Assembly: GCA_016792845.1 (NCBI GenBank) | Contig: JAEUKH010000028.1 | Span: forward strand, 558,001 to 622,000 | DNA from: Myxococcales bacterium | GTDB lineage: Bacteria; Myxococcota_A; Polyangia; Polyangiales; Ga0077539 | Reading direction: 5' to 3' | DNA length: 64,000 nucleotides | In this document: piece by piece, positions 40,557 to 49,860 of the stretch | How the letters are laid out: each line of letters opens with the position of its first letter | How positions within the stretch are numbered: the first letter of the stretch is position 1 | Notes under the pieces: generated by a model | Databases searched by the model: none | What the model saw: only the letters and a program-made list of their open reading frames with translations | Told to the model about the DNA's origin: nothing | Made by a program: the position numbers and the translations under genes

Positions 40557-43142
40557 TCAAGGGGTGTATCGAATCGCGGCGCCGGCCGAGACCGAGCCGG
40601 GGGTGTCGAGGCTGTGCTGACGGCCGTCGGTGCCCGCGCCGTTCTCGATGCCGACGGTGGCCGAGCCGCCGGTGGCGAGACCCATGTTCTGCCCGGGCCT
40701 GAGCGCGCAGTGATGGATCTCGACCACCCCGGTGGTCTCGAAGAGCTTCACCTGGAAGGTCAGGCGCGACGCGCGGTCGCTGAGGACGCTGAAGTCTGAC
40801 CACTCGACGGTGAAGCGGCGGCTGGGCGCGGTGCCGAAGGTGCGCGAACGCACGCCGCCGCCGGGCTCGACCGTGAGGTCGTCCCAAAACGCGGCGACGA
40901 GGCCGTTGGGGGCCGCCAGGGTGGGGAGGGCGACGTTCTGGTAGGCGTTCGACGGCACCGCGCCCTGCACCCGCGGGAAGAGCTGGAGCAGCCCGTTCGA
41001 GCTCGCGCTGTACTCGAGCATCCGCTCGCCCATGAAGTCGAAGCCGAAGGGCAGATCGAGCACCGGCGACACCGTGTCATCGCCCGTCACCTGCGAGAAG
41101 AACGCCGACTGCGAGAGGTCGTCACAGGCCGCCGGCACGGCGCTCTCGAGGTAGCCGCGCTCAAGGCTCATGCGGAGGTCGAAGACGCCGTTCGAGGCGT
41201 TGGTCTCGCCGCCCACCGCGACCCAGACGTTGACCGGGTTCGGGTCGGCGTTGACGAAGCGCGCGTGCTCGTTGGCGCCCGCGGCGCCCTCGTCGCGCTG
41301 CACGAGGCAGCGGTTGGTGCCGCAGCCCGGCACCACGCGAACGACAGGGTCGACCCCCGCCGTGCGAGGCGCCGCGGAGATCGCGAGGCTGCTCCGCCCG
41401 GGCACCGCGACGGTGTACCAGAGCACCGCGCCGGTCGCCGATGGGAGGCAGTACGCGGTGGCGTTCTCGCTCGCCACGCTCGCGTTCTGGAGCCGAAGCT
41501 CGGCGCGCCCGCTTGGGTCGAAGCTCACCGCTTGGGCGCCCCCGCACTGCGCGCCGCCGGTCTGCGCGACGCTCTGCACCGCGAGGTCGAAGCGCCCCGA
41601 GCCCGCGCCGCCGGTGCCGCCCACCGCGATGAGGGCCTCGCTCGGCGTGCTCGCGGCGTTGGTGACGACGTACTCCTCGGGTTGACCCGCGCCTCTCGCG
41701 TCGACGGTGCTGTTGCAGAGCAGGGTGTTGCACCCCGAGAGCACGCGGAGCGTCGGGTCCCACGCGGGGCCGGTGGGGGTCACCGTGAGCAGGGTGGTGC
41801 TCCGGGGTGCGAGGGACACGCGGTAAAAGAGCACCGACCCGAGGGCGTTGGGCAAGCACGCTCCCGCGAGGCCCGTGCTCGAAAGGCTCGCGTCTTGGGC
41901 CGAGAGGGCGCTCCCTCCGGCGACCGCGATGGCCCGCGAACACGCTGCGTTCGGCGCCGCAGGGGGCGCGTCGCTAAGGGCCGCCGTCACGGCGAAAGAC
42001 CCCGTCGCCCGGCCGCTCTGGCTCGCGAGCGAGACGACGTAACTGCGCGGCTGGTCTGTGCGGTTGTCGACGGTCAGGCTCGCCGCCGCGCCCGGCATCG
42101 GCGCCGCCGCGCCGCCGAGACACCGCGTGGCCGAGCAGCCGTCGAGGAGCCGCAGCACCGGCGTCGACGCGGGGGTCGAGTTGGGCGTCGCGGTCACCGT
42201 CGCGCGGCGCCCAGCGGGCACCTGGAGCGTGTAGAACAGCTGAGGCCCCCAGGCGTCGTTGAGGCACGCCGTCGAGGCCGCGCCGCCGGTCGCGGTGTTG
42301 CCGACGGTCATCACGCCGGGCGCGAGCGGTGAGGCCGCGGCGCACGCGCTGTTGGCGGCCGGAGCGTACGGCGCCACGCGCAGGCTGTACGCGCCGCCGG
42401 TGCCGTTGGCGTTGAACTGATCGACCAGCACGACGTACTCGCCAGGCTCGAAGACCCGTCGCACGAAGGCGTTGTTCGAACCCGGCACGTCGTCGTTGCA
42501 CGCGAGCTCGCCGCTCACCTGGTCGCAGCGCGTCCGCACGGCGAGCACGGTGTCGAGCGCGGCGGTGGTGTCGAAGACGAGGCCCGTGCGCGCGCCCAAG
42601 CGCAGCGAATAATACTGCTCGGGGCCGCCCGCGGCCGCGCACGAGGTCATCGCGTTGCGGCTCGGCCCTGCGAGGGTGCCCATGACCGAATCGCCCGACG
42701 GGTTGAGCGCGCGCACGATCGCGCACGCCGCGGCGCCCCCGTCAAGGGGCGGGCCGAGGTCGACGGGAGATGGCAGGTCGACCGCGGGGCCGGCGTCGGT
42801 CACCGCGGGCGCGTCGAGGGCAGGGCCGAGATCGGTCGCCGAAGCGACGTCGTCGACGGGCCCGACATCGCGCGTCGCGGGCACATCGTCGGCGGTCGGC
42901 GCATCGTCGCCCGAACCCGCGTCGTCGGGCGTCGGCGCGTCGTCTCGGGGGGCCGCGTCGCGGGTCGTCGTCACGTCGACGCGAAGGCCCGCGTCGGTGG
43001 GCGCCAACGGCGTGTCGGCGGCGGCGCCATCGGCCTGCGCGTCGCGCGTGTCGGGCGGCGTCACCAGCGACGGACCGCACGCCGCGAGCGCCGCCCCGAA
43101 CAAACACCCAAGCACCCAATGTCGAGCAGTACGAAGACCCAT
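40557..43142 (-). CDS. Large surface lipoprotein with Asp-rich linker, repeated domains and nidogen-like C-terminal domain
   Basis: 861 residues. The lipobox is AALAAC. Residues 25-130 form an Asp/Ala/Pro/Thr linker. Then come about five repeats of about 110 residues of the form AxGPEQYYSLRLxxxxGLVFDTT...CNDDVPGSN...YVVLVDQ, like bacterial pre-peptidase C-terminal domains. The last 160 residues (FGFDFMGERMLEYSASSNG, VAAFWDDLTVEPGGG, FTVEWSDFSVL) resemble a nidogen-like domain found in secreted adhesive proteins. It probably is an adhesin or matrix-binding protein exposed on the outer membrane. Confidence 0.82.
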   Translation of the reverse strand: MGLRTARHWVLGCLFGAALAACGPSLVTPPDTRDAQADGAAADTPLAPTDAGLRVDVTTTRDAAPRDDAPTPDDAGSGDDAPTADDVPATRDVGPVDDVASATDLGPALDAPAVTDAGPAVDLPSPVDLGPPLDGGAAACAIVRALNPSGDSVMGTLAGPSRNAMTSCAAAGGPEQYYSLRLGARTGLVFDTTAALDTVLAVRTRCDQVSGELACNDDVPGSNNAFVRRVFEPGEYVVLVDQFNANGTGGAYSLRVAPYAPAANSACAAASPLAPGVMTVGNTATGGAASTACLNDAWGPQLFYTLQVPAGRRATVTATPNSTPASTPVLRLLDGCSATRCLGGAAAPMPGAAASLTVDNRTDQPRSYVVSLASQSGRATGSFAVTAALSDAPPAAPNAACSRAIAVAGGSALSAQDASLSSTGLAGACLPNALGSVLFYRVSLAPRSTTLLTVTPTGPAWDPTLRVLSGCNTLLCNSTVDARGAGQPEEYVVTNAASTPSEALIAVGGTGGAGSGRFDLAVQSVAQTGGAQCGGAQAVSFDPSGRAELRLQNASVASENATAYCLPSATGAVLWYTVAVPGRSSLAISAAPRTAGVDPVVRVVPGCGTNRCLVQRDEGAAGANEHARFVNADPNPVNVWVAVGGETNASNGVFDLRMSLERGYLESAVPAACDDLSQSAFFSQVTGDDTVSPVLDLPFGFDFMGERMLEYSASSNGLLQLFPRVQGAVPSNAYQNVALPTLAAPNGLVAAFWDDLTVEPGGGVRSRTFGTAPSRRFTVEWSDFSVLSDRASRLTFQVKLFETTGVVEIHHCALRPGQNMGLATGGSATVGIENGAGTDGRQHSLDTPGSVSAGAAIRYTP

Positions 43143-43236
43143 CGCGAAGCACCTCGGGCCGCCATCAGAGGCCGCGGTGATCGCGGCTGTCAAGCCACAC
43201 CGTCAGGCGAAGCCCTTGAAAAGAGTACAGAATCGC

Positions 43237-43785
43237 TCAGCGCCCGGCGTCGCCGGGTGAGGGCTCGACGCCGCCTCCGCCCCCCGACTGGCTCTCGAAG
43301 CACGCTTGAAACGCGCGCATCTCGGCGGCGCACGCCTGCGCGTTGAGGTCGCCGTCGAGGCAGATCGGCCCCGGCGAACGGTCGAGGCAGCCAAAGGCGA
43401 TGGCGACCTCGCGCTGACAGTTTGCGAACTGGCTCAATTGGGCGCACGAGCCCTCGCAGGTCTTCTCGCCGCTGGGGCCGCAGCCCTCGGCGCTCGCACG
43501 GCGACACACCGAGAGGCAAAGCTGTTCGGCGTCGCCGCCACCCGCATCGCTGCCTGGCGTCACCCCGGTGTCTCGCGCAGGCCCTGCGTCGACCGCGGGG
43601 ATCGGGCGATCGACCGACGATGCGTCGCTTGAGGCGATGCCGCTGTCAACCGCGGCGCTGGGCTGGTCGACGGCGGGCGCGACGTCGGCCCCGAGGCTTG
43701 CGTCGGGGTCACCGCTGACGACGTGGGCGCCGCAGCCAGCGGCAACGATCGAGACCAAGGCGAGCGACGAGATGAACTTGAGCAT
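43237..43785 (-). CDS. Small Asp-linker lipoprotein with Cys-rich C-terminal domain
   Basis: 182 residues. The lipobox is SIVAAGC. A linker rich in DAG, VDSG and VDAG follows (residues 22-85). The C-terminal 95 residues contain eight cysteines (LCLSVCRRASAEGCGPSG, CEGSCAQLSQFANC, CLDRSPGPIC, ACFESQ), similar in arrangement to the lipoprotein at 3036-3572. ATG 43785 has CAGGAGT upstream. It probably belongs to the same disulfide-rich surface family; function unknown. Confidence 0.8.
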   Translation of the reverse strand: MLKFISSLALVSIVAAGCGAHVVSGDPDASLGADVAPAVDQPSAAVDSGIASSDASSVDRPIPAVDAGPARDTGVTPGSDAGGGDAEQLCLSVCRRASAEGCGPSGEKTCEGSCAQLSQFANCQREVAIAFGCLDRSPGPICLDGDLNAQACAAEMRAFQACFESQSGGGGGVEPSPGDAGR

Positions 43786-43961
43786 GGTCGGTGACTCCTG
43801 AGGCACTTTGGGGGGTGGCGCCATCGCTCTGCGCGTCTCGTGCCAACCCCGTTGTGAGGCGAAAATCAGGCGCCGCGCCGCGACACCCGTGCCGGGCACG
43901 CAACACGTCTGTGCGCGTCGAGCACAGTCAACCTCGTTGCGGTCGCGCGGCGGTCGATGGG

Positions 43962-45875
43962 TCAGAGCGGGTCGCGGTCGCGGGCGAAGAGGTCGCGCCA
44001 GTCGTCGTCGCTCCAGCACCGCGTGCGGCAGTAGATGTGGGCGTACGAGCCGGGCACGGTGATGCGGTCGTAGCGGTGCCCATCGGCGCCGTGAAAATGC
44101 ATCTCGCCGCCGTGTGAGGCGAAGCCGAGGTTGAACAAGAACTCGTGCCACACGCGGTCTTCGCCGGGCGCGGGCACACGCACGGTCTGCGGCGACTCGC
44201 TGAAATTGAGCGCCACGATCACGTCGAGGTCGGCGTCGCCGCGGCCGTAGACCAGCACCCGCTCGGCCTCGTGGCGCCAGAGCGGCACCGTGAGCGGCCC
44301 GCGCAACGACGCGAGGCGACGGCGCAGAAAGCCCATCGCGCGGTGCAAACGCAGCAGCGGCCCTGCGGCCTCGCTCTGCTCCCAATCGAGGGGGTTGAGC
44401 TCTCGCGGGAGGCCGTTGGCGTAGCGGGTCCGGTCGTCTTCGGCGTACTCGCAGCCCATGTAGAGCATGGGCACGCCGGGGTGGGTCATGAGGGCGATGG
44501 TGCAGGGCTGAACACGCCACCACGGCGAACCTCCACGATTCACGAGGCGCTCGTCGTCGTGGTTGTCGATGAACACCGTCGGCGGCTTGTCGTCGCTAAA
44601 GCCCTCGGCCCTGGGGTTCATGCGGTGCTCAAGGTGCGCGAGCCCTCGGCCCGCGAGGGCGTCATCGATGGCGTAGTAAAAGCCTTTGGCCCAGCACGAG
44701 TTGAAGTCGGTGTCTCGCACGAGGGCGAGCTCGTTCTCGAAGCTCGAGAAGTGCTCGGCCACGCGGTAGCTCGACGCGCCCCCGATGCGGGCCGCGGCGG
44801 CGGCGACGGCGCCTGCGCCGAGGGCGTTGTCCTTCCAGCGGTAGAAGCCGAGGGTGTGATCGAAGCGCATGCCGTCGACGCCGAGCTCGTCGAACCAAGT
44901 GTGCATCACGTCTTCGACGAAGTGTTGCGCCGCCGGGCGTGTGTAATCGAGGTCGACGCCGCCCCAGTCTTTGTCGCGGTACGGCTCGCTGCCAGGGTTC
45001 GGGTCGGTGCCCGCGAAGTTGCCGAGGAGCGGCGAGTTCGAACAGTCAGTGGCGTTGCGCGGGTCGTGACGCGGGTCATAGATCCGCGCGTACGAGAAGC
45101 GGCGCGAGACCTGGTTGAAGACCGCGTCGATGAGCACCGCCACGCCCCGCGCGTGGCACGCGTCGACGAGGGCGATGAACTCCTCGCGGGCGCTGTCGCC
45201 GTCGACGGCGTACCCGCGGTGCGGCGCGTGGAGGTGGCAGGCGGTGATGTAGTTCCACCGAATGCCGATCTGCCAGGGGTCTGAGTAGTCGAAGACGGGC
45301 ATGAGCTCGATCGCGTTGACGCCGAGGTCGACGAGGTACGCTAACCGCTCGATCACCCCGCCGTAGGCGCCGCGAACGGCCCCGTGCACCCGCCGATCTT
45401 CTGCCGTGAAGTTGTACACATGCAGCTCGTAGACGGTCAGATCGCGCAGCGCCGGGCGCACAAACCCCGGCCTCGCGCGGGGCCGCGGCCCTCGCTTCAA
45501 GATCGACCGAAAATCGCGCCCCACCGCCCGCGCGTACGGGTCGCTCACGAGCCGCGTGTACCGCTCGCCGGTGCTCTTCTCGCGCGCCGAGACCGCGAAG
45601 TGATACCGCACCGTCTCGGCGTCGAGCCGGGCGCGCAGGTGCCAGTGCCCGTCGTCGGCGGCTTCGAGGCCGAGCCCCCCATCGGCGCCCCCCGCGAGGC
45701 CGTCTGCGACGACCCGCACCGACTCGATCTCGATGTCACCGCACGACGGCGCCCAAAGCACGAACTCTGCGCCCCCGTCACCGAGGTCGTGCGCCCCGCG
45801 CCGCCCCTGCCACTCGCTCACCATAACCGCCGAGTGTGCCGACAAGCGCCGCGGTGGCTCAAGCGAAAGGCTCAC
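43962..45875 (-). CDS. GH13 glycoside hydrolase (alpha-amylase / branching-enzyme family)
   Basis: 637 residues. An N-terminal CBM48-like domain (residues 30-115) precedes a TIM barrel. The nucleophile is D339 in DGMRFDHTL, the acid/base E374 in YRVAEHFSS, and the third acid D440 in FIDNHDDER. Region I reads LIDAVFNQ (250-255), with Gln where many GH13 enzymes have His. A C-terminal beta domain follows. No signal peptide, so a cytoplasmic role in glycogen or maltodextrin metabolism is likely. GTG 45875 overlaps the stop of the upstream sigma-54 activator gene (GTGA), indicating coupled translation. Confidence 0.85.
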   Translation of the reverse strand: MSLSLEPPRRLSAHSAVMVSEWQGRRGAHDLGDGGAEFVLWAPSCGDIEIESVRVVADGLAGGADGGLGLEAADDGHWHLRARLDAETVRYHFAVSAREKSTGERYTRLVSDPYARAVGRDFRSILKRGPRPRARPGFVRPALRDLTVYELHVYNFTAEDRRVHGAVRGAYGGVIERLAYLVDLGVNAIELMPVFDYSDPWQIGIRWNYITACHLHAPHRGYAVDGDSAREEFIALVDACHARGVAVLIDAVFNQVSRRFSYARIYDPRHDPRNATDCSNSPLLGNFAGTDPNPGSEPYRDKDWGGVDLDYTRPAAQHFVEDVMHTWFDELGVDGMRFDHTLGFYRWKDNALGAGAVAAAAARIGGASSYRVAEHFSSFENELALVRDTDFNSCWAKGFYYAIDDALAGRGLAHLEHRMNPRAEGFSDDKPPTVFIDNHDDERLVNRGGSPWWRVQPCTIALMTHPGVPMLYMGCEYAEDDRTRYANGLPRELNPLDWEQSEAAGPLLRLHRAMGFLRRRLASLRGPLTVPLWRHEAERVLVYGRGDADLDVIVALNFSESPQTVRVPAPGEDRVWHEFLFNLGFASHGGEMHFHGADGHRYDRITVPGSYAHIYCRTRCWSDDDWRDLFARDRDPL

Positions 45876-47308
45876 TCGTCGCTGCGGAGGCCGTGCTTGC
45901 GAAAGAGGTCGCGGAGGTAGTGACGCTCGATGCCCGCGAGGGCCGCGGCGCGCGAGAGGTTGTCGCCCGTACGGTGCAAGAGCCGCTGGAGGTAGTCTTT
46001 CTCGAACTCGTCGATGAGCGTGCGCTTGGCCTCTTTGAAGGGCTGGAGCGGCCCGCTCGGGTCGGCCGGGGTCATGCTGCCGCGGTCGCCCATCGGCGCG
46101 CTCACCGGGGCGCTTTGGGCGGGCGAGGGGGCCCGCGCGCGCTCGCCCGAGAGCATGCGCTCGAAGGCCAGGTCGGCGCCGGTGATCACGGCCCCCTCGG
46201 CCATCATCGCGGCGCGCTCGACGGTGCTCTTCAGCTCGCGCACGTTGCCCGCGTACTCGCGCCGTTGAAGCTCGCCGAGGGCCTCCTGCGAGATCGCGCG
46301 GGCGCCCTGCGTGTTGGGCGGGAGGCGCTGCAAGAAGTGATACACGAGCAGCGCGATGTCATCGTTGCGCTCGCGCAAGGGCGGGATGGTGACCCGCGCC
46401 TGGGCGAGGCGATAGTACAAATCTTCGCGGAAGCGCCCCTGGTTGATCATCTGCCTGAGGTCGCGCCAGGTCGCGCAGACCACCCGCACCTGCACCGGTC
46501 GCGGCGTGGTCGAGCCCACCCGCACCACCTCGCGGCGCTCGAGCACGCGCAAGAGCTTGGGCTGAAGCTCAAGCGGTAGCTCGCCCACCTCGTCGAGGAA
46601 GACCGTGCCCCCCTCGGCGGCCTCGAAGATGCCCGCCCGGCGCTCATTGGCGCCGGTGAAGGCCCCGCGCTCGTGACCGAAGAGGACGCTCTCGGCCAAG
46701 GTGCTCGGGATGGCCGTGCAGTCGAGCACCACGAAGGGCCCGTTGCCGTAGGGTGAGGTGTCGTGCAGGCCCCGGGCGGCGAGCTCCTTGCCCGTGCCCG
46801 TCTGGCCCTCGATGAGCACCGAGAGCTCAGTGCGCGCGAGGCGCTGGAGCGTCGAGAAGAGCTCGCGCATCGCGACGTTGCGACCCCGCAGCTCGCCGAA
46901 GGCGTGGAGGTCTGCGATCTGCGTCTCGAATGCGGCGTCGAGTTCGACCCGCACGATCGACGAGCCCACCTCGAGGGTCGCGCCCGAGGGCACGATGGCC
47001 TTCTCGAGCCGCGCGCCGGCGTACTGCGTGCCGTTGCGAGACGAGAGGTCAGAGACCTGGATCCCGGTGCGCTCTTCGACCGCTGAGAGCTCAGCGTGGA
47101 AGGCCGACACCGTCGGGTCTGAGAGGCGGAGGTCGCAGCCCGCGCTGCGGCCCACGATCGCCCGCGCGTTGGCGAGCACGACCTGTTGACCCGCGTCGGG
47201 CCCGGCGAGCACCGTCACGCGGACGCCGCGCGAGGTCGGGCCCACGAGGCGCTCGGGCACGATGGTGCGAGTGTTTTCAACCTGCGCAAGCTTGGGGTCG
47301 CGGGTCAC
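45872..47308 (-). CDS. FHA-domain sigma-54-dependent transcriptional activator
   Basis: 478 residues from GTG 47308. Residues 25-110 form an FHA domain (AIVGRSAGCDLRLSDPTVSAFHAEL, SDLSSRNGTQ) that reads phosphothreonine from a partner kinase. The AAA+ core has Walker A GQTGTGKE, the sigma-54-contacting loop GAFTGA and Walker B TVFLDEVGE. The C-terminus has a Fis-type helix-turn-helix (DNLSRAAALAGIERHYLRDLFRKHG). This architecture is abundant in Myxococcota. It diverges from pgsA and overlaps the GH13 gene, which may be a target or only a passenger. Confidence 0.92.
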   Translation of the reverse strand: MTRDPKLAQVENTRTIVPERLVGPTSRGVRVTVLAGPDAGQQVVLANARAIVGRSAGCDLRLSDPTVSAFHAELSAVEERTGIQVSDLSSRNGTQYAGARLEKAIVPSGATLEVGSSIVRVELDAAFETQIADLHAFGELRGRNVAMRELFSTLQRLARTELSVLIEGQTGTGKELAARGLHDTSPYGNGPFVVLDCTAIPSTLAESVLFGHERGAFTGANERRAGIFEAAEGGTVFLDEVGELPLELQPKLLRVLERREVVRVGSTTPRPVQVRVVCATWRDLRQMINQGRFREDLYYRLAQARVTIPPLRERNDDIALLVYHFLQRLPPNTQGARAISQEALGELQRREYAGNVRELKSTVERAAMMAEGAVITGADLAFERMLSGERARAPSPAQSAPVSAPMGDRGSMTPADPSGPLQPFKEAKRTLIDEFEKDYLQRLLHRTGDNLSRAAALAGIERHYLRDLFRKHGLRSDE

Positions 47309-47403
47309 GGTGGCGGGAGTTTGCCAGAATGCGATGGAAAGAGGCCAGTGCTGCGCACATCGGGCCCGATCGAGGCGCAACGGTGGTAGCTTCGCCGCGC
47401 ACC

Positions 47404-48150
47404 GTGAGCGACGCGAACGAGAACGAATCGGCTGAGACAGCGGGCGAAGGTGAGCGCGCGGAGATCGCAGCGCATGCGCTCTCACGCGCCGAGCGGCGGG
47501 CCCTCAACGCCCGACGGCGCGCCGAGCGGAAGGCCGAACGCGCGCGCCGCCTCGCCCCAGCCCGGGAAGACATTTGGAACCTCCCGAACGCCCTGACCAT
47601 GGCGCGGGTGGCGATGATCCCCGCGGTGCTGTGGTTCGTCGAAGCGGGCACGCCCCGTCACGGCTACTGGGGCGCGTGGCTCTACGGCGCCACCGCGGTG
47701 ACAGACTTGCTCGACGGGTACCTCGCGCGCAAGCGCAACCTCATCACCATCTTCGGCAAGTTCATGGATCCGCTCGCCGACAAGCTGCTGGTGATCTCGC
47801 TCTTGGTGTTCCTCACGCGGATGGGCCGCATCGCCCCGTGGATCGTCGCGGTGCTCGTCGGCCGCGAGGTGGCCATCACGTCGCTGCGGGCCATCGCGTC
47901 GAGCGAGGGCGTCGTCATCGCTGCGGGCGAGAGCGGCAAATGGAAGACGGCCCTCCAGATGGTGGGGATCTTGTGCTTGATCCTCCACTTTCCGTACCGG
48001 GTGCTGCCCTTTTACGACGCGCCGGTCGACCTCAACGTGGTCGGTCAGTGGCTGGTGCTCTTGTCGCTGGTCTTCTCAATCACCAGCGCGGTCGAGTACG
48101 CGGCCCTCTTCGTGGCGGCCGTCGAGGCGCAGCGCCAGCGCGGCCGATGA
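47404..48150 (+). CDS. pgsA: CDP-diacylglycerol-glycerol-3-phosphate 3-phosphatidyltransferase
   Basis: 248 residues from GTG 47404. A 55-residue charged N-terminal extension precedes the membrane enzyme. The CDP-alcohol phosphatidyltransferase motif is complete: DLLDGYLARKRNLITIFGKF then MDPLADK, giving DGxxAR-x8-GxxxD-xxxD. It makes phosphatidylglycerol phosphate in the inner membrane. Its 3' end overlaps the convergent sensor kinase gene by 75 bases. The charged Arg/Ala extension is longer than in the E. coli enzyme. Confidence 0.93.
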   Translation: MSDANENESAETAGEGERAEIAAHALSRAERRALNARRRAERKAERARRLAPAREDIWNLPNALTMARVAMIPAVLWFVEAGTPRHGYWGAWLYGATAVTDLLDGYLARKRNLITIFGKFMDPLADKLLVISLLVFLTRMGRIAPWIVAVLVGREVAITSLRAIASSEGVVIAAGESGKWKTALQMVGILCLILHFPYRVLPFYDAPVDLNVVGQWLVLLSLVFSITSAVEYAALFVAAVEAQRQRGR

Positions 48151-49860
48151 GCTGAACCCCCCGACCGGCGTGCCGCGCCGAGGGCGCCCGAACTCTCGCG
48201 GAATCTCGACCCGAAACGTGCTCCCGCCGCCCTCGCGGTCGAGCACCGAGAGCCGCGCGTGGTGGGCCTCGGCGATGCGCTTGACGATCGCGAGGCCGAT
48301 GCCCGCGCCCCGCGCTGTGCCTGAGACATAGGCGTCAAAAATCTTCTCGCGCAGCGCCGCGGGCACGCCCGGGCCGCGGTCGCGCACGTCGATCACCACG
48401 CTCTCGGCCGACGCGCTCACCTCGACGTCGACGGCGCCGTCGCGGGGCGTCACCTGGAGGGCGTTGCGCAAGAGGTTCCACAACACTTGCTTGATCTGGT
48501 CGGCGTCACACGGGGCCACGATGGCCGCCGCGCCGTGGGCTCGCAGGGTCACCCCGTGCCGCGCGAACTCGCTCTCCCGCGCGAGGCTCACCACCTCGCG
48601 GGCCAGGGCCGAGAGGTCGACCGCGCGCGGCTCCGGGGCCCGCGGTCGCGCGAAGAACAGCATCTCGGTCACAAGGTCGTTGAGCCGCTTCACATCACCC
48701 GACACGTTGCTTAGGAGCTTGCGCTCTTCGTCGTCGAGGGCCGCAGACTCGCGCACGAGCTCGACGCAGCCCGAGATGCCGCCGAGCGGGTTGCGAATCT
48801 CGTGGGCGAGGCCAGCCGCGAGGCGCCCGAGCTCGGCGAAGCGCTCGGCGTTCTCGTAGGCCGCCCGAAGCTCCTCTTCGACGCTGCGGTCTTCGATCAC
48901 CAAGATGCCGCCCTGCGCCACCTGGTCGCGATCGCGCAGCGGCGCGAGGCGGTACGACACCGGCACGTCGCCGCCCGTCGTGCGAATCACCGCGTCGCCC
49001 GCCGCGATTCCGCCGGGGGTCGCGCTCACCGCGTCGACGAAGCCGAAGCGCGCGCGCACCTGGCTCCCCAAGAGCTCGTGTACGGGCACCCCGAGGAGCT
49101 TGGCGCCGTTCGGGTTCACCGAGCTGATGAGGCCGTCGGCATCGAAGGCCACCAAGACCACGGGGATCGATCGCAGCACGTCTTCGTAGAGCGCCGCGAG
49201 GTTGGCCCGGCTCGCCTCGGCCCGCAGCAGCGCGTCGTCGGCCAAGACGAGGCGGTCGGCGAGGTGGCCGCCGATGGCGGTGAAGCTCAGCACCGAGGTC
49301 ATGGTCACCACGGTCTGAAACGTGGCCTCGATGGGGTCGGCGAAATGCACCCGATCGTCGAGGAGGCTCAGCACCCCGGTGCCGAGAAAGACGCCGAGGA
49401 GCCCGTACGCCGAGAGGCTGGCGGCCGCCGTCCAGAAGGTCGCGCGGCCGCCGAGAACGAGCGCCGCGGTGAGGGTGGTGAGCGCGTAGAGCACCGAGAG
49501 CGGCGAGGCGAGCCCGCCGGTCGCAAAGGCCAAGGCCGTGCAGGTGAGGATGTCGCCCGCGATGCCCGCCGCGGCCAGCTGCCGCAGCCGCCCGAGCGGC
49601 GCACGCCGAACCGGCAAGACGTAGCCGAGCGAGAGCCCGTAGATCACCAGCGCGATGCTGATCACCAGCCGCGGGGTGGGCGCATCGAGGCTGTTGCCCT
49701 CGGCGAGGTTGGCCGCCACGGTGGCGCCAAAGATCACCGTGCAGACCATCACCCGACTGAAGCAGAGGTAGAGGTAGCGACGACGAAAGATGTCGCTGAC
49801 GCCGTCAGAAAGAAACTCTGAGGCCTCGAACTCGGTGCGCCGCGCGACCTCGTGCTTCAC
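48076..49860 (-). CDS. pilS: PilS-like membrane sensor histidine kinase
   Basis: 594 residues. Six hydrophobic segments (about residues 28-205) are followed by a PAS domain (IPVVLVAFDADGLISSVNPNG) and a HisKA/HATPase module with H-box GLAHEIRNPLGGISG, N-box QIKQVLWNLLRNALQ and G-boxes GPGVPA and GAGIGLAIVKRI. GTG 49860 overlaps the pilC stop (GTGA). The position after pilC matches the Myxococcus pil locus. The response regulator PilR normally follows but is missing here. The last 45 residues after FRVEIP are a low-complexity tail overlapping pgsA. Confidence 0.87.
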   Translation of the reverse strand: MKHEVARRTEFEASEFLSDGVSDIFRRRYLYLCFSRVMVCTVIFGATVAANLAEGNSLDAPTPRLVISIALVIYGLSLGYVLPVRRAPLGRLRQLAAAGIAGDILTCTALAFATGGLASPLSVLYALTTLTAALVLGGRATFWTAAASLSAYGLLGVFLGTGVLSLLDDRVHFADPIEATFQTVVTMTSVLSFTAIGGHLADRLVLADDALLRAEASRANLAALYEDVLRSIPVVLVAFDADGLISSVNPNGAKLLGVPVHELLGSQVRARFGFVDAVSATPGGIAAGDAVIRTTGGDVPVSYRLAPLRDRDQVAQGGILVIEDRSVEEELRAAYENAERFAELGRLAAGLAHEIRNPLGGISGCVELVRESAALDDEERKLLSNVSGDVKRLNDLVTEMLFFARPRAPEPRAVDLSALAREVVSLARESEFARHGVTLRAHGAAAIVAPCDADQIKQVLWNLLRNALQVTPRDGAVDVEVSASAESVVIDVRDRGPGVPAALREKIFDAYVSGTARGAGIGLAIVKRIAEAHHARLSVLDREGGGSTFRVEIPREFGRPRRGTPVGGFSSSAALALRLDGRHEEGRVLDRAGD

